A stretch of 64,000 bases of DNA from Metridium senile (Eukaryota > Cnidaria > Anthozoa > Actiniaria > Metridiidae), in the NCBI GenBank assembly GCA_949775045.1, contig OX459100.1, forward strand, positions 9,602,194 to 9,666,193, in the 5' to 3' direction. Positions 47,427-60,073 of the stretch are shown in pieces (position 1 is the stretch's first letter; the number at the start of each line of letters is the position of its first letter). The notes beneath the pieces are model-generated. The model had not been told where the DNA came from, made no database searches, and saw only the letters and a program-made list of their open reading frames with translations. A program made the position numbers and the translations under genes.

Positions 47427-47765
47427 AAATCTAAACTTGCTGCGTGTGCTGTATATTAATTATATATTTTATCCCTAAAAAGATATTTCTATTAATAATA
47501 AGCATAAATAATTATTTAAATATCTAAACTTGCTGTGTGCTGTATTTATTATATATATTTTTCCTAAATAGATATTTCTATTAATAATAAGCATAAATAA
47601 TTATTTAAATATCTAAACTTGCTGTGTGCTGTATTTATTATATATATTTTTCCTAAATAGATATTTCTATAAAGAATAACAATAAATAATTATTTAAATA
47701 TCTAAACTTGCTGTGTGCTGTATTCATTATATATATTTTTCCTAAATAGATATTTCTATTAAGAA
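47427..47765 (+). repeat. Tandem repeat, about 89-bp unit, 3.5 copies
   Basis: ATCTAAACTTGCTGTGTGCT recurs at 47429 (variant), 47522, 47611 and 47699. The copies are very AT-rich and near identical, and they decay to the right until about 47900. Confidence 0.9.
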
Positions 47766-47963
47766 TAAAAATGAATATATATTTAAGAATAGCATAAATA
47801 TGCGATGTGAATAAATCGAATTTCAAACTACAATGCATAATTATACATAATTGAAAATAAATATTTCTATTAAGAACAAGAATAAATAAATGTTAAAGAA
47901 TAACATAAAAGTTTCAAACATGTTTTTCTGTATGTATTTGTATTTTTTATATATTTTTATTTC

Positions 47964-47965
<2 letters not shown>

Positions 47966-48020
<55 letters not shown>
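47966..48020 (+). repeat. (TAA)n microsatellite
   Basis: About 18 uninterrupted ATA/TAA units. Confidence 0.95.
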
Positions 48021-48460
48021 GCTGTATTGAACAACAATAAATATATATTTAAGGATAACATAAATATACGTCAGTTGTGAATGAATCGAGTGTCAAACAT
48101 ACTTTTCTGTATGTAATTTTATTATTTTTAATTTATTTTTATTTATTGATAACAATAGCTTTATTCACATATTTTTTAATGATGTTCTAATAACTGTGCT
48201 CATTGATGACCTTTTAACAATATTTCGTTTACTGGTGTTGAGAATGCCACTGCGATGAATATAGTTTTAGAATTATACATTTATGTTTACGATATTGTTT
48301 GTGTGATATTGTGCTTTAAATTATTTCACATCTTGTCGAAGCGTTTTACAATTAACTATATGTGCAGGTACGGACTGCTATTAAAGGTGCACACTGCAGA
48401 CACAGGGCTTACAACCATGAGGGGTTAGTGTGTAATGTAATGTGTGCTTATAATCATTTA

Positions 48461-48720
48461 TATGTATTTCAAAAATCACTGTCGCAGGCAAAGCTAAACC
48501 GACTCCTAAGCCTCAAAGTATGACGGTATTGTCATCCGAACTGTTTTGTTCAACGCCTACCGCTGCAACATCTTTCCATAATAATATAGTTATAAACAAA
48601 TACAACTAAAAAAAACATTTGCAAAACTTGTAAACAAGAGACAAAATACCAACATCCTTTGCAGCAAAGTATTTACACTCGCTTCGGCTGCAAAACCAAT
48701 TTTTTGAAATAGCTGTATAG
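48461..48720. mobile_element. Palindromic element (AAAGGATGTCGG family), copy 2
   Basis: Diverged copy: TGTATTTCAAAAATCACTGTCGC at the left, TTCGGCTGCAAAACCAATTTT at the right. Several arm positions are mutated. Confidence 0.65.
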
Positions 48721-49319
48721 TGCATTTTACAGAGTATTAATGCGCTTTGCAATGACTATATGTATAGGGGCCGTTATTTTAGACGCGCACTGTAGCCACA
48801 CATCGTATATTCAATGTATTCATTGTTTTGTAATAGTATTTATAGTGATGACGACGATGGCGATAGATTTAGACTTTCTCATGAATTATCTACATTCTAT
48901 TTATAATGACGACATTGACAGTAGATTTACACTAATTATTTTTATTTAACTTATCTTATTTTATTGCAATAATAAAAATCACGATAAACAAGTAATATGA
49001 TTTATATTAAGAAAGGTGGCTCCATATAACATAAGCATAACATAGCATAAAATACGTTTGTCTGTGCAATCTAATCTATTTCTTTTACCCTTTTACCTTC
49101 GCCTTTCGATTGAGTTAACGATAATGTTGGGTAAGCATTTTACATTAGTACTGTGTTTTTACTAATCTTTTCTTTTATGAAGTAACCCTGCTACGTGATC
49201 TCCTTTTCCTTTTTTTTTTTTAATTTTGATAATATATAATGAGGGTTATTATAATGAATATGACGATGTTGGTAATCTGATGATGATGACGACGGCGAAG
49301 ATGATGATGACGTCATGCG

Positions 49320-49366
49320 TGTTTTTTGTTTGTTTGTTTGTTTTATTGCTTGCATATTGCTATTGT

Positions 49367-49399
<33 letters not shown>

Positions 49400-50530
49400 G
49401 TTTGTTTGTTGTCTAACCTTATTGCTTGTTTGTCTATTGGTGTTTTTTTTTCGCTGTTCGATAACGAGGTTGCTATAGTTTCGAGGCAATTCTTTAATAC
49501 AAACTATTACAAATACAAACAAGATGTTAATGTGAACATGTCGTTCTTATTTTCGTTCAATTTGTAAGTCCATTTTAAGCGTCTTATCTTCCTGAGTGAC
49601 AATTTGGAGTTTAATTGTAATTGTAAACACTCAAACTTCCTTCTATTTCAGTCCTCTGCTGCTTTTTTCCCTAGGTGATAATTTGGAGTTCGTAGCAAAC
49701 ACCTTCAGGCATGCAATCACATTAGTTATTCATCTTTTCCCCTAATATACTTGATTTCAGTCTTGATTTCAGTCTTGTTCATTCTTTTGTTCGTTCGTTT
49801 GTTTGTTTGTTTGTTTGTTTGTTTGTTTGTTTGTTTATTTATTTGTTTTTTTGTCTATCTGTCTGTCTGTTTGTTTGTTTGTTTGTTTGTTTGTTTGTTT
49901 GTTTGTTTGTTTGTTTGTTTGTTTGTTTGTTTGTCAGTGTTTGTTGCATGGTTAGGTTTTTATAATGCTAAGTTTTTGTTTATTTGTTTCGTTCGTTTGT
50001 TTGTTTGTTTGTTTGTTTGTTTGTTTGTTTAGTGCGTTTGTGTGTGTTTGTTTGTCAGTGTTTGTTGGGTTTTTATAATGCTAAGTTTTTGTTTATTTGT
50101 TTCGTTCATTTGTTTGTTTGTTTGTTTGCTCGTTCGTTTGTTTGTTTGTTTGTTTGTTTGTTTAGTACGTTTGTTTGGTGTGTTTTATAGTGCTAAGTTT
50201 TTGTATATTTGTTTTGTTCATTTGTTCGTTCGTTCGTTCGCTCGTTCGTTCGTTCGCTCGTTCGTTCGATAATTTGTTTGTTTAATTGTTTGGTGTGTTT
50301 GATTGTCAGTGTTTGTTGCACGGCTAGGTTTATATAGTGCTGAGCTTTTGTTTATTTGTCCGTCCGTCCGTCCGACCGTTCGTTCGTTTATTCATTCGTT
50401 CGTTGGTTCGTCGTTGGTTGATTCATTCGTTCGTTCGTTCGTTCGTTCGTTCGCTCGTTCGTTTATTCGTTCGTTCGTTGTTCGGTTGGTTGGTTCGTTC
50501 GTTGGTTCGTTCGTTCGCTTGATCGTTTGC
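49320..50530 (+). repeat. (TTTG)n and (TTCG)n arrays
   Basis: A first short block (TTGC)n at 49365-49400, then long (GTTT)n from 49785 with three copies of a higher-order unit containing CAGTGTTTGTTG and TTTATAATGCTAAGTTTTTG (about 49935, 50055, 50310), changing to (TTCG)n after 50220. Cys/Leu/Phe-rich frames over it are artefacts. Confidence 0.93.
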
Positions 50531-51029
50531 TTGTTAGAAATTACAATTTTTAAGCTTATTATATTTGTAGCATAACACATACGCCCCTTCATTTCCTATA
50601 TGTTCGTTTTCTTACTATTGTCCGCCCATTTTCCGTCTATTAACTGTTGTTTTCCTCATCATTAATTATTTTCTCTTTCTCCAGTTTCTTTCTTATTGGT
50701 TCAGTCATAATTCTGAGTTTTTATACATACAGTTTATGCCCTAAAACATGCATTCGCTATACTAGTTTGTGAATGTAATTCTACTCAGTACTTTTCCTTA
50801 TGTTGAATGACAATTTCAAGAGTCTCAAATAAATAGAGTGTGTTTGTTCTACGTTTTTAAAACGTTTCTTAACATCAGGATTTGAGATTTATTTTGAGTT
50901 GTTTACGCGTCCTAAACATATACATCGAGCAATTCATATTACTTTTTGTGTTTTATTTCTCTTGACTGCATTTAGGAGACAATTTTTAAAAGACATTTCA
51001 TTCTGTTCACTTGTGTGTGACAAAAAGTA

Positions 51030-51165
51030 AACTAGCGAGTAAACTAGTATAGGCTGCGTCGGTGTTTGATATAAACAATAGGTAATATAATGAAATTTGT
51101 AACACCGTAAAAAATGTTAACTTAACTTTACTGACGTTTCGAACTTTAGCCCTTCGTCGGAGTAA
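51030..51165 (-). repeat. Repeat with hammerhead-like core, family A, - strand copy
   Basis: Complete single unit in reverse orientation: CTAGCGAGTAAACTAGTATA at the left, CTGACGTTTCGAACTTTAGC then CCTTCGTCGGAG at the right. Confidence 0.8.
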
Positions 51166-51599
51166 AAAGAGAAACTTAAGTTTAGTTTATGACAACATAG
51201 GAAGTTTAATAGTCAAAACAAGTTTTAATTATAATCATAATAATATTTAATACTTATATTGCGCATTTTAACATTTGAAATATGAACAAATTCGCAAATA
51301 GTACTTATGAATATCATGCCAAACGTATGATAAATTATTCGATTTATTGAGCGATCACTATCGTATGGTATTGAATATGCTTTTCACAACGTCATCACGT
51401 AGGATTTAAGGAAATTGATGTGTTTCCTAGTTTGACATCGTTTAACGAGACACTTGAAAGACGTCGCAAATCCTCCTTTTCCTTTAAATTGCTGGGTTTT
51501 GTCCATTGAGGGATTATCTATTTTGTCTTTGTAGATTAGCGTACATCAATTTGATACGCCTGTAAATGTGGTCATGTCCATGATTTTGTACTATATGCC

Positions 51600-52190
51600 T
51601 CTGTTTAAAGTGTTGTCCAGAATATTCTCAGAAATCTTGAAATATAAAAATTATCAGAAATGTTATAATAAATATATTTTTCTAAAAGGATTTCCAAAAT
51701 ATTTTCAAAAGCCTTAAGCTATAAGATAAATTATTTTTTTAAAAGGTTGTCCAAAATATTTTCAGAAATCTTAAAATATAATTATTTTTAAAAAGGTTGT
51801 TCAAAATATTTTGAAAGGCCTATAATTCTTTTTTAGAAAGGTTGTCCAAAACATTCTCAGAAATCTTAAAATATAATTCTTTTTTAATAAGGTTGTCCTA
51901 AACATTCTTAGAAATCTTAAAATCTTATTCTTTTTTAAAAAGGTTGTCCAAAATATTTTCAGAAATCTTAAAATATAATTATTTTTTTAAAAGGTTGTTC
52001 AAAACATTTTCAGAAACTTTAAAATATAATTCTTTTTTTCTGAAAGGATGTGCAAAGTATTTTCAGAAATCTTAAAATATAATTCTTTTTTAGAAAGGTT
52101 AAGTCCAAATCATTTTCAGAAACCTTAAAATATAATATTTTTTCGTCCAAAACATTTTTAGAAACCTTAAGAGCTTAAGAGGTAGTCAAA
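51600..52190 (+). repeat. Degenerate tandem repeat, about 55-60-bp unit, about 9 copies
   Basis: Unit approximately AAGGTTGTCCAAAATATTTT then CAGAAATCTTAAAATATAAT and a T/A-rich spacer. It decays at both ends. Confidence 0.85.
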
Positions 52191-52622
52191 AACAATTTCT
52201 AAATTGAAGATACCTTTAATAATATACATATATCAGTTAAAAAAGGTTTTTCAAATGTTTATTGTCAAATGGTTCTTTAAATTAATTTGAGAATTAACCT
52301 TTTACACAGGCAGCCCAGAGCACGAGAGCCCTATGACATGAAGCCCAAACTATGCGTAATTTGTAACACGTCCGGACACATGTCAAAACTTATCAGCGAA
52401 TTTCAAAATTACTGTATCTTAACTCTTTGTTTGCATATTTTCCACCACGGTAAGATGTTTTAGGTATTGTGTTCCAAACGTTAGCAGTCTAATGACTCTG
52501 GATGGAAAAACAATGCGGAAAAAGTCTAAAACTTGAATCCTAAAGGTGGTCACAGTCGCTTACGAGGGTGGTCGCTAACAAGAGAGATTAATTACAGAGT
52601 TTATATGGGAAACAAAACGGGG

Positions 52623-52769
52623 AATAGCTGTTATTACAGTTATATGCAAATGATTTCAAACAATGGATTCAAATCGAGGCTTTCGGGCAAACCTATTGTT
52701 TTCGCCCGAAAGCTTCGACTTCAACCCATTGTTCAAAATCATTTGCATATAACTGTAATAACAGCTATT
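52623..52769. mobile_element. Palindromic hairpin element, 147 bp
   Basis: AATAGCTGTTATTACAGTTA is inverted at the right end. The arms contain ATATGCAAATGATTT and CTTTCGGGC, with a short loop. It is inserted between copies of a GTGGTCGCTTACGAGAGTGG repeat, seen on both sides. Confidence 0.8.
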
Positions 52770-53449
52770 GAAAAAGTGGTCGCTTACGGGAGATGGTCGC
52801 TTACGAGAGTGGTCGTTCAGAGAGAGTCAACTGCATGTCAATTGTTTTAATTATTTTTCTAAAAAGTGTTGTCCAATCCGAGTTTTAAAAGAAACTTTTA
52901 ATTATAAGTCACATACTTCTATAATTAACAAAAATGATATTTTTTGGGATGCAGACCATGTACAGAGGCATAAAGCGTCAAATATATCAAATATCTTTTT
53001 TCATCCTATACAAAAACAACAATAATCATGTAGACAGTTTTTTTCAAGGCTAAACTATGGCAATATATATCAACTCGTGGCTCACTTTTCAAGATGGCGC
53101 CCACACTGTTCACCGGACCTGTAGATGCCTATATATATTCACACGTAAACTCCAATGGAATCAGCGATTTGAATGCGACTGAGGGAAATTTATGGCCGAG
53201 CAAGAATGGGGAGAGACGATGGACGATCAGGAAGCCCTGGGCAAGATTTCAATTCGTCTCCTCGGAGTTTTCACATTAAATAGAGCCAATTCATGCAGTT
53301 ATATAACTTTGTTATAGTTTTCTATAGAAGTAAACGTCAAAATCATTAGATTTGATGCCAAATTCGGCTATATAAGTCGTATATTTTTTCATTGAAATAT
53401 TTTCGTTGACTTTTCGTCTTCTTCTTTTGAAGAAACGCAATACTCTAGT

Positions 53450-53668
53450 TTCGTGTTCTCTAGCACCGCTGTATTGTCTGTACAAAAGGCGCACAGGGAT
53501 AACCTCGATTCAGCGAAAATTAAAATGTGATTTCTATTGTTAAGCAATAGCGTTTTCCTGTGCTTTGCTTGGAATTTGTGAATATTTTAACAACTAATTT
53601 AGGCTTAGCCTGTACAAATGCGCCTTTTGTCAAATAGTACAGCGGTGATAGATAACGTGAAACTAAAG
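53450..53668. mobile_element. MITE, AAAAGGCGC family, copy 2
   Basis: Same family as 5500-5725 (shares TTGTTAAGCAATAGC, TGCTTTGCTTGGAATTTGTG and GGCTTAGCCTGT). The ends are CTAGTTTCGTGTTCTCTAGC and GATAACGTGAAACTA. Confidence 0.7.
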
Positions 53669-53792
53669 TATTTCCACTTGGATTTGATGTCAAAACCGAC
53701 CATCAGTCGTAAAAATTCGCAAAAATGTTTGTTCGTTAAACTTGTAATAACAAGTTTTTTACAAGCAATGTAGAGACCTAGAAAAGACGTAT

Positions 53793-56700
53793 TTAAGCCA
53801 GATGTGTTTGAAGTATCTTCATTGCCTTTCTTGCTTTAATAGCTTCCTCTTTAGCGTTAATCATTAGTTCTTCGGCAGCTAGCGCGGCTCGCTTGGCCTG
53901 CTGGGCAGCATTGATAGCAGCTTCTTCTGCAGCTTTGGCGATGGCAATTCCTGTCGAAATAATAATAATAATTGGTTCATGTGAACATCTGAGCTTCAGT
54001 GTCTTAAATCTGTTCGGAGAATAATAGTCCCCTACACAGTTCTCTGCGCCATCTTGAAAGGTAGCCGGGCCTTTACATTGAAACGGAAAAAAAAAACCGC
54101 TGAGCTTGCAATGATAGAGCCGACACGTGAATAATTGTTCCGTGAGGTGTTGAAAGGTCTTTATCATTGCAATAAGCTCAACGTTCGCCTCGCTTCGATG
54201 CAAAGGACCAGCTACCTTTTATGGAGCAGGGAACCGTAAAGGGGACTATTAAGAACTAGACGCTCTAGGAGCGTGAAGTCGGGCTAGTCATAGAATCAAA
54301 ACATGAGGCTAAACAATTCTACTTTGGGCTTCGTGTGTTCGTTCCCAAAGCATCATGGGGCCTATACGCGACATGACAGATAGATACATAGATACATAGA
54401 TTGACTAAAAGGTAAACCTAGAGTCGGGCCCTCTAGCCCGACTAATAATGACGACTGAGTAGAACATGGATACTTAAATAACTGTTTAAATCGTGGTTTT
54501 GAGTATAGCCATCAAATGTGTAAAAGGAGTTTTGGGTGGCAGTATATATATACACCTATTTCAAAAATCGTAGTCGCGCAATCATGATCAAAGTTACAGT
54601 CCACATTCTGAAGCCTGCAAAGGATGTCGGCATTATTTCTCTTGTTATCGATTTATTCCTAGCATATTTTGCTTGTACGTGTTTGTGTTATATGACCATA
54701 ACAAGTTGTTGCAGGAGAATATTATGAAACAAATATTTCTTTAAAAAGCGCATAATAAATCACACATTCAGTTCATATTACCGACATCCTTTGTAAGCTT
54801 TAGTGTGGACTGTAGCTTCGGCTGCGACAACGATTTTTGAAATAGGTGTATATTTAAAGAGATTGTGTGCTGAGAGACATGAAATAGGATTGGTCGTTTC
54901 CAAAATTAGGCCGAGAAGGGGCCAGAGGAGCCACACAAGCGTTATAGCAAAAATTCTCCCCACTGACCTGAAATCTCTTTCCGGTAAAAAAATATTATAG
55001 AATATAAGTTTACCTTGTTTTTTGTTTTGACAGTTGTGTTCATCTCGTTTATCAACACAGTCATCAATACTGTCGCATAACCAGGTCAATGGCAGGCATT
55101 TGACTCCTTTGTCGCATGTAAACTTTCCTATATGACATGCTAAAATACAAATATCAAGTTTAGTAATTCATTGTAACGAACACCATCTCCTGTAGCCATC
55201 ACAAACATGAACATAACTTGTACAAAATGTAAGGATTATATGGAGTTCACTCGAAACATGACACACTTTATAATAGCCGTTTTCGTACAAGATGACGGAC
55301 AAATTGTCTGGACGGACAAATCGTCATATCACGAAAAGTCGTCTGCTTTGAAAACGGGACGAACACAATTCGAGGCAAACAAATGTCTGATTTTGTTAAC
55401 TGATTTAAACAAGACGATCGACTTGTCCGTCATAAGACGAATTGTCCTTCATAAGATGATTTGTCCGTCATAAGACGAATTGTCCGTCATAAGATGATTT
55501 GTCCGTCATAAGATGACTTGTCCGTCATAAGACAATTTGTCCGTGTTCCAGTGTAAAAACGCTATTTTTTGAAGGCTTACTTGGCTGATTTAGCTTGTCA
55601 TCAAAAGTACTGTAGGTTCCTGATGTACTTGTTGTAGCTGAAAAAGAACATTATTATTACTTGCAGTTTTACCTAATTATCGCTAATTTGTTTAAACCCC
55701 TTATTTCAATTTGGCAGCTTTTGTCTCCGCCATTGAACTAAGGGGCTGTTTATATGAAGGCGAGTTGTCCCTGCTAGCCGGGATAACTCTTTTGTTTTAT
55801 ATTCCCCTGGGGGCACAAAACAATAGAGTTATCCCGGCTAGCAGGGACAACTCGCCTTCATATATACAGCTCCTAAAGAAGCTCGGGCAGTACCTGCTTT
55901 TGAACAAATAGAAAAAGAGCGCGCGCTTATCATTAATATAAAGCGCGCGCGCTTATCATGAATATAAAACGGCGCGCGCTGGTTTATGTACTATGAAGTA
56001 AACACGTTGAGAGCTGTAGGGGTGCACGTTTTGCATTTCTTTGATAAAATACAAATTGACATATTTGATCAACATGCAAACGCGCTAGCTGTGAAATTTA
56101 ATAAAACACATGCACGCCTTAAACAATCAGATCAGAATGCTTGTTTTCTAATACTTATTTTGTAACTAAAGGGCTTTATAACATTTTAATTAAAACATTA
56201 AAGCTGGATTGGTACTAATTAAAGATTGATTCTATAGGTTTACAAACAGTTCAATAAATAAGGATTGATTCTAATCGAGCTTTAGCCGGACTACCTGGGC
56301 CCTTAAATGGGAAGTGCCGGTACTGTAGCCTTCGTAGCTCGGAGGTTGCGAAGAAGAAAAAAAAGGAAAGACCAATATTAAACGCAGAGATAGTGATTCT
56401 GAGTCTGAGTCTTCCCAATTAGTAGGACACTTGTTTCTTGCTAGAAGATTTTGAGAAAGTTTATTTTATTTTTCGCAACACTGCAGACCGCCGTCAACGA
56501 AGGCTAAAGTTACTCTATGTTGGGTCTGAAAACTACTTACTTTGATTTGTAGAAATGCAGTTCCTTTCGTCCCTTTTGTCCTGGCAGTCATAATACCCAT
56601 CACAAATCGACTTCAGTAAAATACATTTCTTACCGCCATCGCATCTGTAGTGATCAATTGGGCATGACTCTAAAATAAAATAGAATAAATAAATAATACT

Positions 56701-57815
56701 CATGTTTATCAAAGCTCAATGCTCTTACAAAAACAATCAAAATAGAATTTTTGAAAAAGAAAAGTTTTGAGTTTGGATTTAGATGAGATGTTATCTGTAT
56801 TTCTTATGTGTTGGGGCAATGTGTTCCAAAGTTTAGGGGCTGATATTGAATAAGCCCTGTCCCAATAAGTTGCTGTGTTTGAATTCGGTATAAGTAGTAA
56901 GTTCTGTCCAGACGATCTTAGGGAGCGAGCTGGTTTATAGGGAGTTAGTAGGTTGGAGATGTGAAGTGGACTATATTCGTAAAATCTACCTATATATTTC
57001 ATATGGATGAAGCAGGGATATAGACCGAAGGCAAATTGTTTCTAATATTGGCAGTGCGCAGTCTGTGATGATTAATAGTCCACAAAATACAACAGTCCTT
57101 TGCTTGCAGGAATGGACCTGTTTTGCCAGTAAACTTACCTGGTGTCTGGTCTAATGTTTCTCTGCGAACCCTGTCAAGAGATTTTGCATCTAAAAGTAAA
57201 TAATATACTAGTTAACATGACCATCCATGTGTGCTTGTAAATATATATATTTTTCACCATAGTTAAGTTCTTTTTAATAATCTTTGTAAAGTGCAATTGA
57301 GTTTCCATCAGCCTCAGCCTGAATAGCGTGTATATATTCTTCAGAATTTGACTATGGCACATGGATTTTGTGTTTCAATGTATGTCAATTGTTTGATAAT
57401 TTGAACATAAATCTAAATTACTACTGGCTGCAGTCAAATTCTAAAGAATATATTACGTGGTATCGAGGCCGATCTATGAGATCGGTGAATAATAACCCAG
57501 ACAGAGACAAGGTTATTATTCAATGATATTCACTGAGCTTGAGGTGGATAATTGTTCGAGTATAAACACACAAGTGATAATTTCAAAAAATAACAATAAC
57601 CAGTCACTATTGAAGAAAAACTGTTTATTTCATATTTCTAAAAGCGCTGTAGATGATTATCGATAAATAGTGTGATTTTCTCGACCAATCAACGCGCGCG
57701 ATTTTCTATAATCACTTGTGTATTTATACCAATAATCGTTGTTGTTATTACCTGTCAGTAAAATAATTGTGCATATACAGCACGCTAGCTGCAATACCCA
57801 CAGTGACCTCATCAT
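53793..57815 (-). CDS. Small secreted protein with two LDL-receptor class A domains and an Ala-rich helical tail (6 exons)
   Basis: Exons on the - strand: 57815-57752, 57189-57139, 56669-56541, 55637-55581, 55139-55014, 53950-53793. Every junction is phase 1 and GT-AG; the total is 585 nt, 194 residues plus TAA. Exon 1 is a signal peptide (MMRSLWVLQLACCICTIILL). Exon 2 has a dibasic RVRRE site that could be cleaved by furin. Exons 3 and 5 are each one LDLa module with six cysteines and the Ca-binding acidic pattern (CDGYYDCQDKRDERNC; CDSIDDCVDKRDEHNC). Exon 4 is a Thr/Ser linker. Exon 6 is an alanine-rich amphipathic helix of about 50 residues (KAAEEAAINAAQQAKRAALA), possibly a coiled coil. 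Function unknown; extracellular binding is inferred. All-phase-1 symmetrical exons allow module shuffling. Confidence 0.88.
54024..54251. mobile_element. CCCCTTCACAG palindromic MITE, copy in the LDLa gene
   Basis: AGTCCCCTACACAGTTCTCT at the left and its inverse GGGAACCGTAAAGGGGACT at the right, in the last intron of the LDLa gene. Confidence 0.8.
54543..54853. mobile_element. Palindromic element (AAAGGATGTCGG family), copy 3
   Basis: The best preserved copy: TATACACCTATTTCAAAAATCG at both ends as an inverted repeat, with CTGAAGCCTGCAAAGGATGT inside. It lies in the last intron of the LDLa gene. Confidence 0.85.
55430..55555 (+). repeat. Short tandem repeat, TTGTCCGTCATAAGACGA unit
   Basis: About six degenerate units of 18-19 bp between exons 4 and 5 of the LDLa gene. 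The palindromic part GTCCGTCATAAGACGAATTG also occurs before it in scattered form. Confidence 0.8.
55742..55873. mobile_element. 132-bp palindromic MITE (GGGGCTGTTTATATG), copy 2, TAA duplication
   Basis: Same palindrome as at 17604, flanked by TAA on both sides, which suggests a PIF/Harbinger type. It lies in an intron of the LDLa gene. Confidence 0.85.
56705..57060 (-). mobile_element. LINE ORF2 C-terminal remnant inside an intron of the LDLa gene
   Basis: The - strand frame 57002-56709 reads LLTPYKPARSLRSSGQNLLL and AYSISAPKLWNTLPQHIRNT, the conserved end of CR1/Rex-like reverse transcriptases, up to the stop codon. Further 5' (to about 57060) the frame is shifted. Truncated and dead. Confidence 0.85.
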
Positions 57816-59500
57816 TCAAACCTGAATATAATAATAAACAAACAAACAAACAAACCACCAATTAAACTACGAAACAAAAAATAGAAAAATCACTGACAAA
57901 AGCAATAGAAATGACATTGGTTACAAATGACTTAATCTGCGATAATCTAAATGATAATTTGATAGAAAGCATTGCTGTGTTATAGCTCTTTGTAAGACAG
58001 AGTCCTTCAATCAGACGCGACTTTACAGCCCTACTACTTAAAACTAAAATAATATATATGATAAATTACGTTCGTTGTTAAGACCATATCAATAAAATAG
58101 ATCTTAGATCAACAGTTTGGTAGATAGAATAGTACATAAACCCTATGGATATTGCAATGAAATGAAATGACTCCTCAAAGTCGTCAAAACAAAAGCGAAT
58201 ATCGTCATTTCCTGCTTCTTTCGGACACTTTAAGTACATAATAATAAAGACGTATATAATCTTTAGAACCCTTAGACATTAGATGAGCAGACACTAGGCG
58301 CTTCATGATCAATTACTATGTACTTACTAACCGTGTTTGTCTTCTTAAATCAGCCTTCTTAAATCATCCTTATCCCAAGATTATGCCATCGTAGTAGTGA
58401 AATCCTTTCAAGTGTGTGTCATTTAAGGGTTTAGCCCGGTTTTGGAACTATATTTTTAAACGAGGCGATTATTATTTTCAACTTTGGTTAGGGTTCATTT
58501 TCAATTCATACGTTATTGTATTGAGAGGTATTTTGAACCGTGGAACAGGTGGCCGAAGATCGAACTCGTTGCTATAGAGATAGAACGTGGGTATTTTAAA
58601 AACGGCGGGAAAATAAACAATTATTGAACTATAAATAAAAGGATTTTTTTTAAATAATTATGTGGATGTTTTGAGTATTTAGAGTAGAATATATCACGTA
58701 TTGAATTTTTTTTTTTATGGTTGTTTGGTCAACTCAAAAAACTTTGTTGCTATGGGAATTTATAGCTCATGTGCATGAGTGAACATGAAACAATTGCGCA
58801 GTATTCCGACTGGAATATCTAGAATGTCCGACAAACATCTTAGATTTCAGAAAGATTAACTGTTTTTTTCCTAACGTACTCTTAGAATACATAAATTCCA
58901 AGACATACTTATAAAGTTTTCAGCAACCTTTGTCAATTCGTGCTGTATATTGAGTAAAACGTATTTGTCGGACGCAGCAACAGTAACTAAGATAGAACAC
59001 AATGGATAGTGAATCTATATGAATTGCACGCTCGTGAGTGTTTTAAAAAGAGCGGTAAACTGAAGATAGCCGTGAGTAATAGAACTAGGGAAACACCATT
59101 TCTCTCAGTGTGTAGTCGGTAATACATTCTGGGAAAAAATATGCTTTTCTTTGTTGGTATCAGTTTGTCGTTGCTTTATCGTTTGAAAGATATGCCTATT
59201 GTTCTGTTACAATCCAACCTGTTAAAAAAAAATCTCGCGTGCTAATCAAAGTCTTTTGTTACTTTTCACCTACAATACCATATATGGTAATGGCATTGTT
59301 TTCAAGATTGCATACGGTATTTCTGATACGATTTTTTTATCTTATTTTATTTATTAATACCCAGAATAGAGTTTCAAACTGAATCCTTATAAAGTGTTCC
59401 TATAGAAGCTTTTAATTTCTAAAGCAAAAAGTAAAATGTAAGCAGAGTTTTGTGCCAAAATATCTAACGTAGAGATAGTGAGTGTGAGTCTCCCCATTTA

Positions 59501-59632
59501 GGGGCTGTTTATATGAAAGCGAGTTGTCCCTGCTAGCCGGGATAACTCTTTTGTCCTGTATTCCCCGGGGGACTCAAAACAATAGAGTTATCCCGGCTAG
59601 CAGGGACAACTCGCCTTCATATAAACAGCCCC
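59501..59632. mobile_element. 132-bp palindromic MITE (GGGGCTGTTTATATG), copy 3
   Basis: Same palindrome as at 17604 and 55742. Flanked by TTA and TAA, and inserted in the same host repeat as copy 1 (GTGAGTGTGAGTCTCCCC to the left). Confidence 0.85.
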
Positions 59633-59784
59633 TAAGTAGGGCACTTGTGTCTGCATGCTACACACATTGAGACGTTAATAAAGTGATGTATTTATAAATG
59701 CCCGGGCAAACGGTTTCAACATTTGCGTCAACATCCGTTCGATTTTGTTGAATGGCAATGTTTAAACGCTTTTAAACTGACTCA

Positions 59785-59965
59785 GGCGAGGCTAGAAATT
59801 TAACAGTCCAGGAGAGACCAACTCGTGGAATACGGCCAAGGCGAGGCCAGAAATTGAACAGTCTATACGATAAACTAACTCAGTTGTGGAATACGTCCCA
59901 GGCGAGGTCAGAAATCAGTTTAACAGTCCAGGAGAGACTGACTTGTGGAATACGGCCCAGGCGAG
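59785..59965 (+). repeat. Tandem repeat, about 60-bp unit, 3 copies
   Basis: Unit CAGGCGAGGCCAGAAATTT then AACAGTCCAGGAGAGACTGA and CTTGTGGAATACGGCC. The second copy has a diverged centre. Confidence 0.85.
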
Positions 59966-60073
59966 TATCTCATTGTGTATTCATGTGTATTGTAGGAAGT
60001 GGAAATCATTACTACTCTTTTCACTACCGGAAATAAAGCGTGAAATTTACATAACGGTTTGTATATATTACAG

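Larger units (their letters stand above)
45298..53792. other. Intergenic region without a recognisable gene
   Basis: From 45300 to 47400 the DNA has no feature I can name; a 98-codon - strand frame at 46802-47098 matches nothing. Then come tandem repeats (47.4-48.0 kb), a palindromic element (48.5 kb), TTTG/TTCG arrays (49.3-50.5 kb), a family A repeat (51.1 kb), a degenerate 60-bp tandem repeat (51.6-52.2 kb), a hairpin (52.6 kb) and a MITE (53.5 kb). Confidence 0.7.

Noticed and set aside
49226..50592. Cys/Leu/Phe-rich or Arg/Ser-rich frames resembling membrane proteins
   Set aside because: TTTG and TTCG tetranucleotide arrays; hydrophobicity is a by-product.
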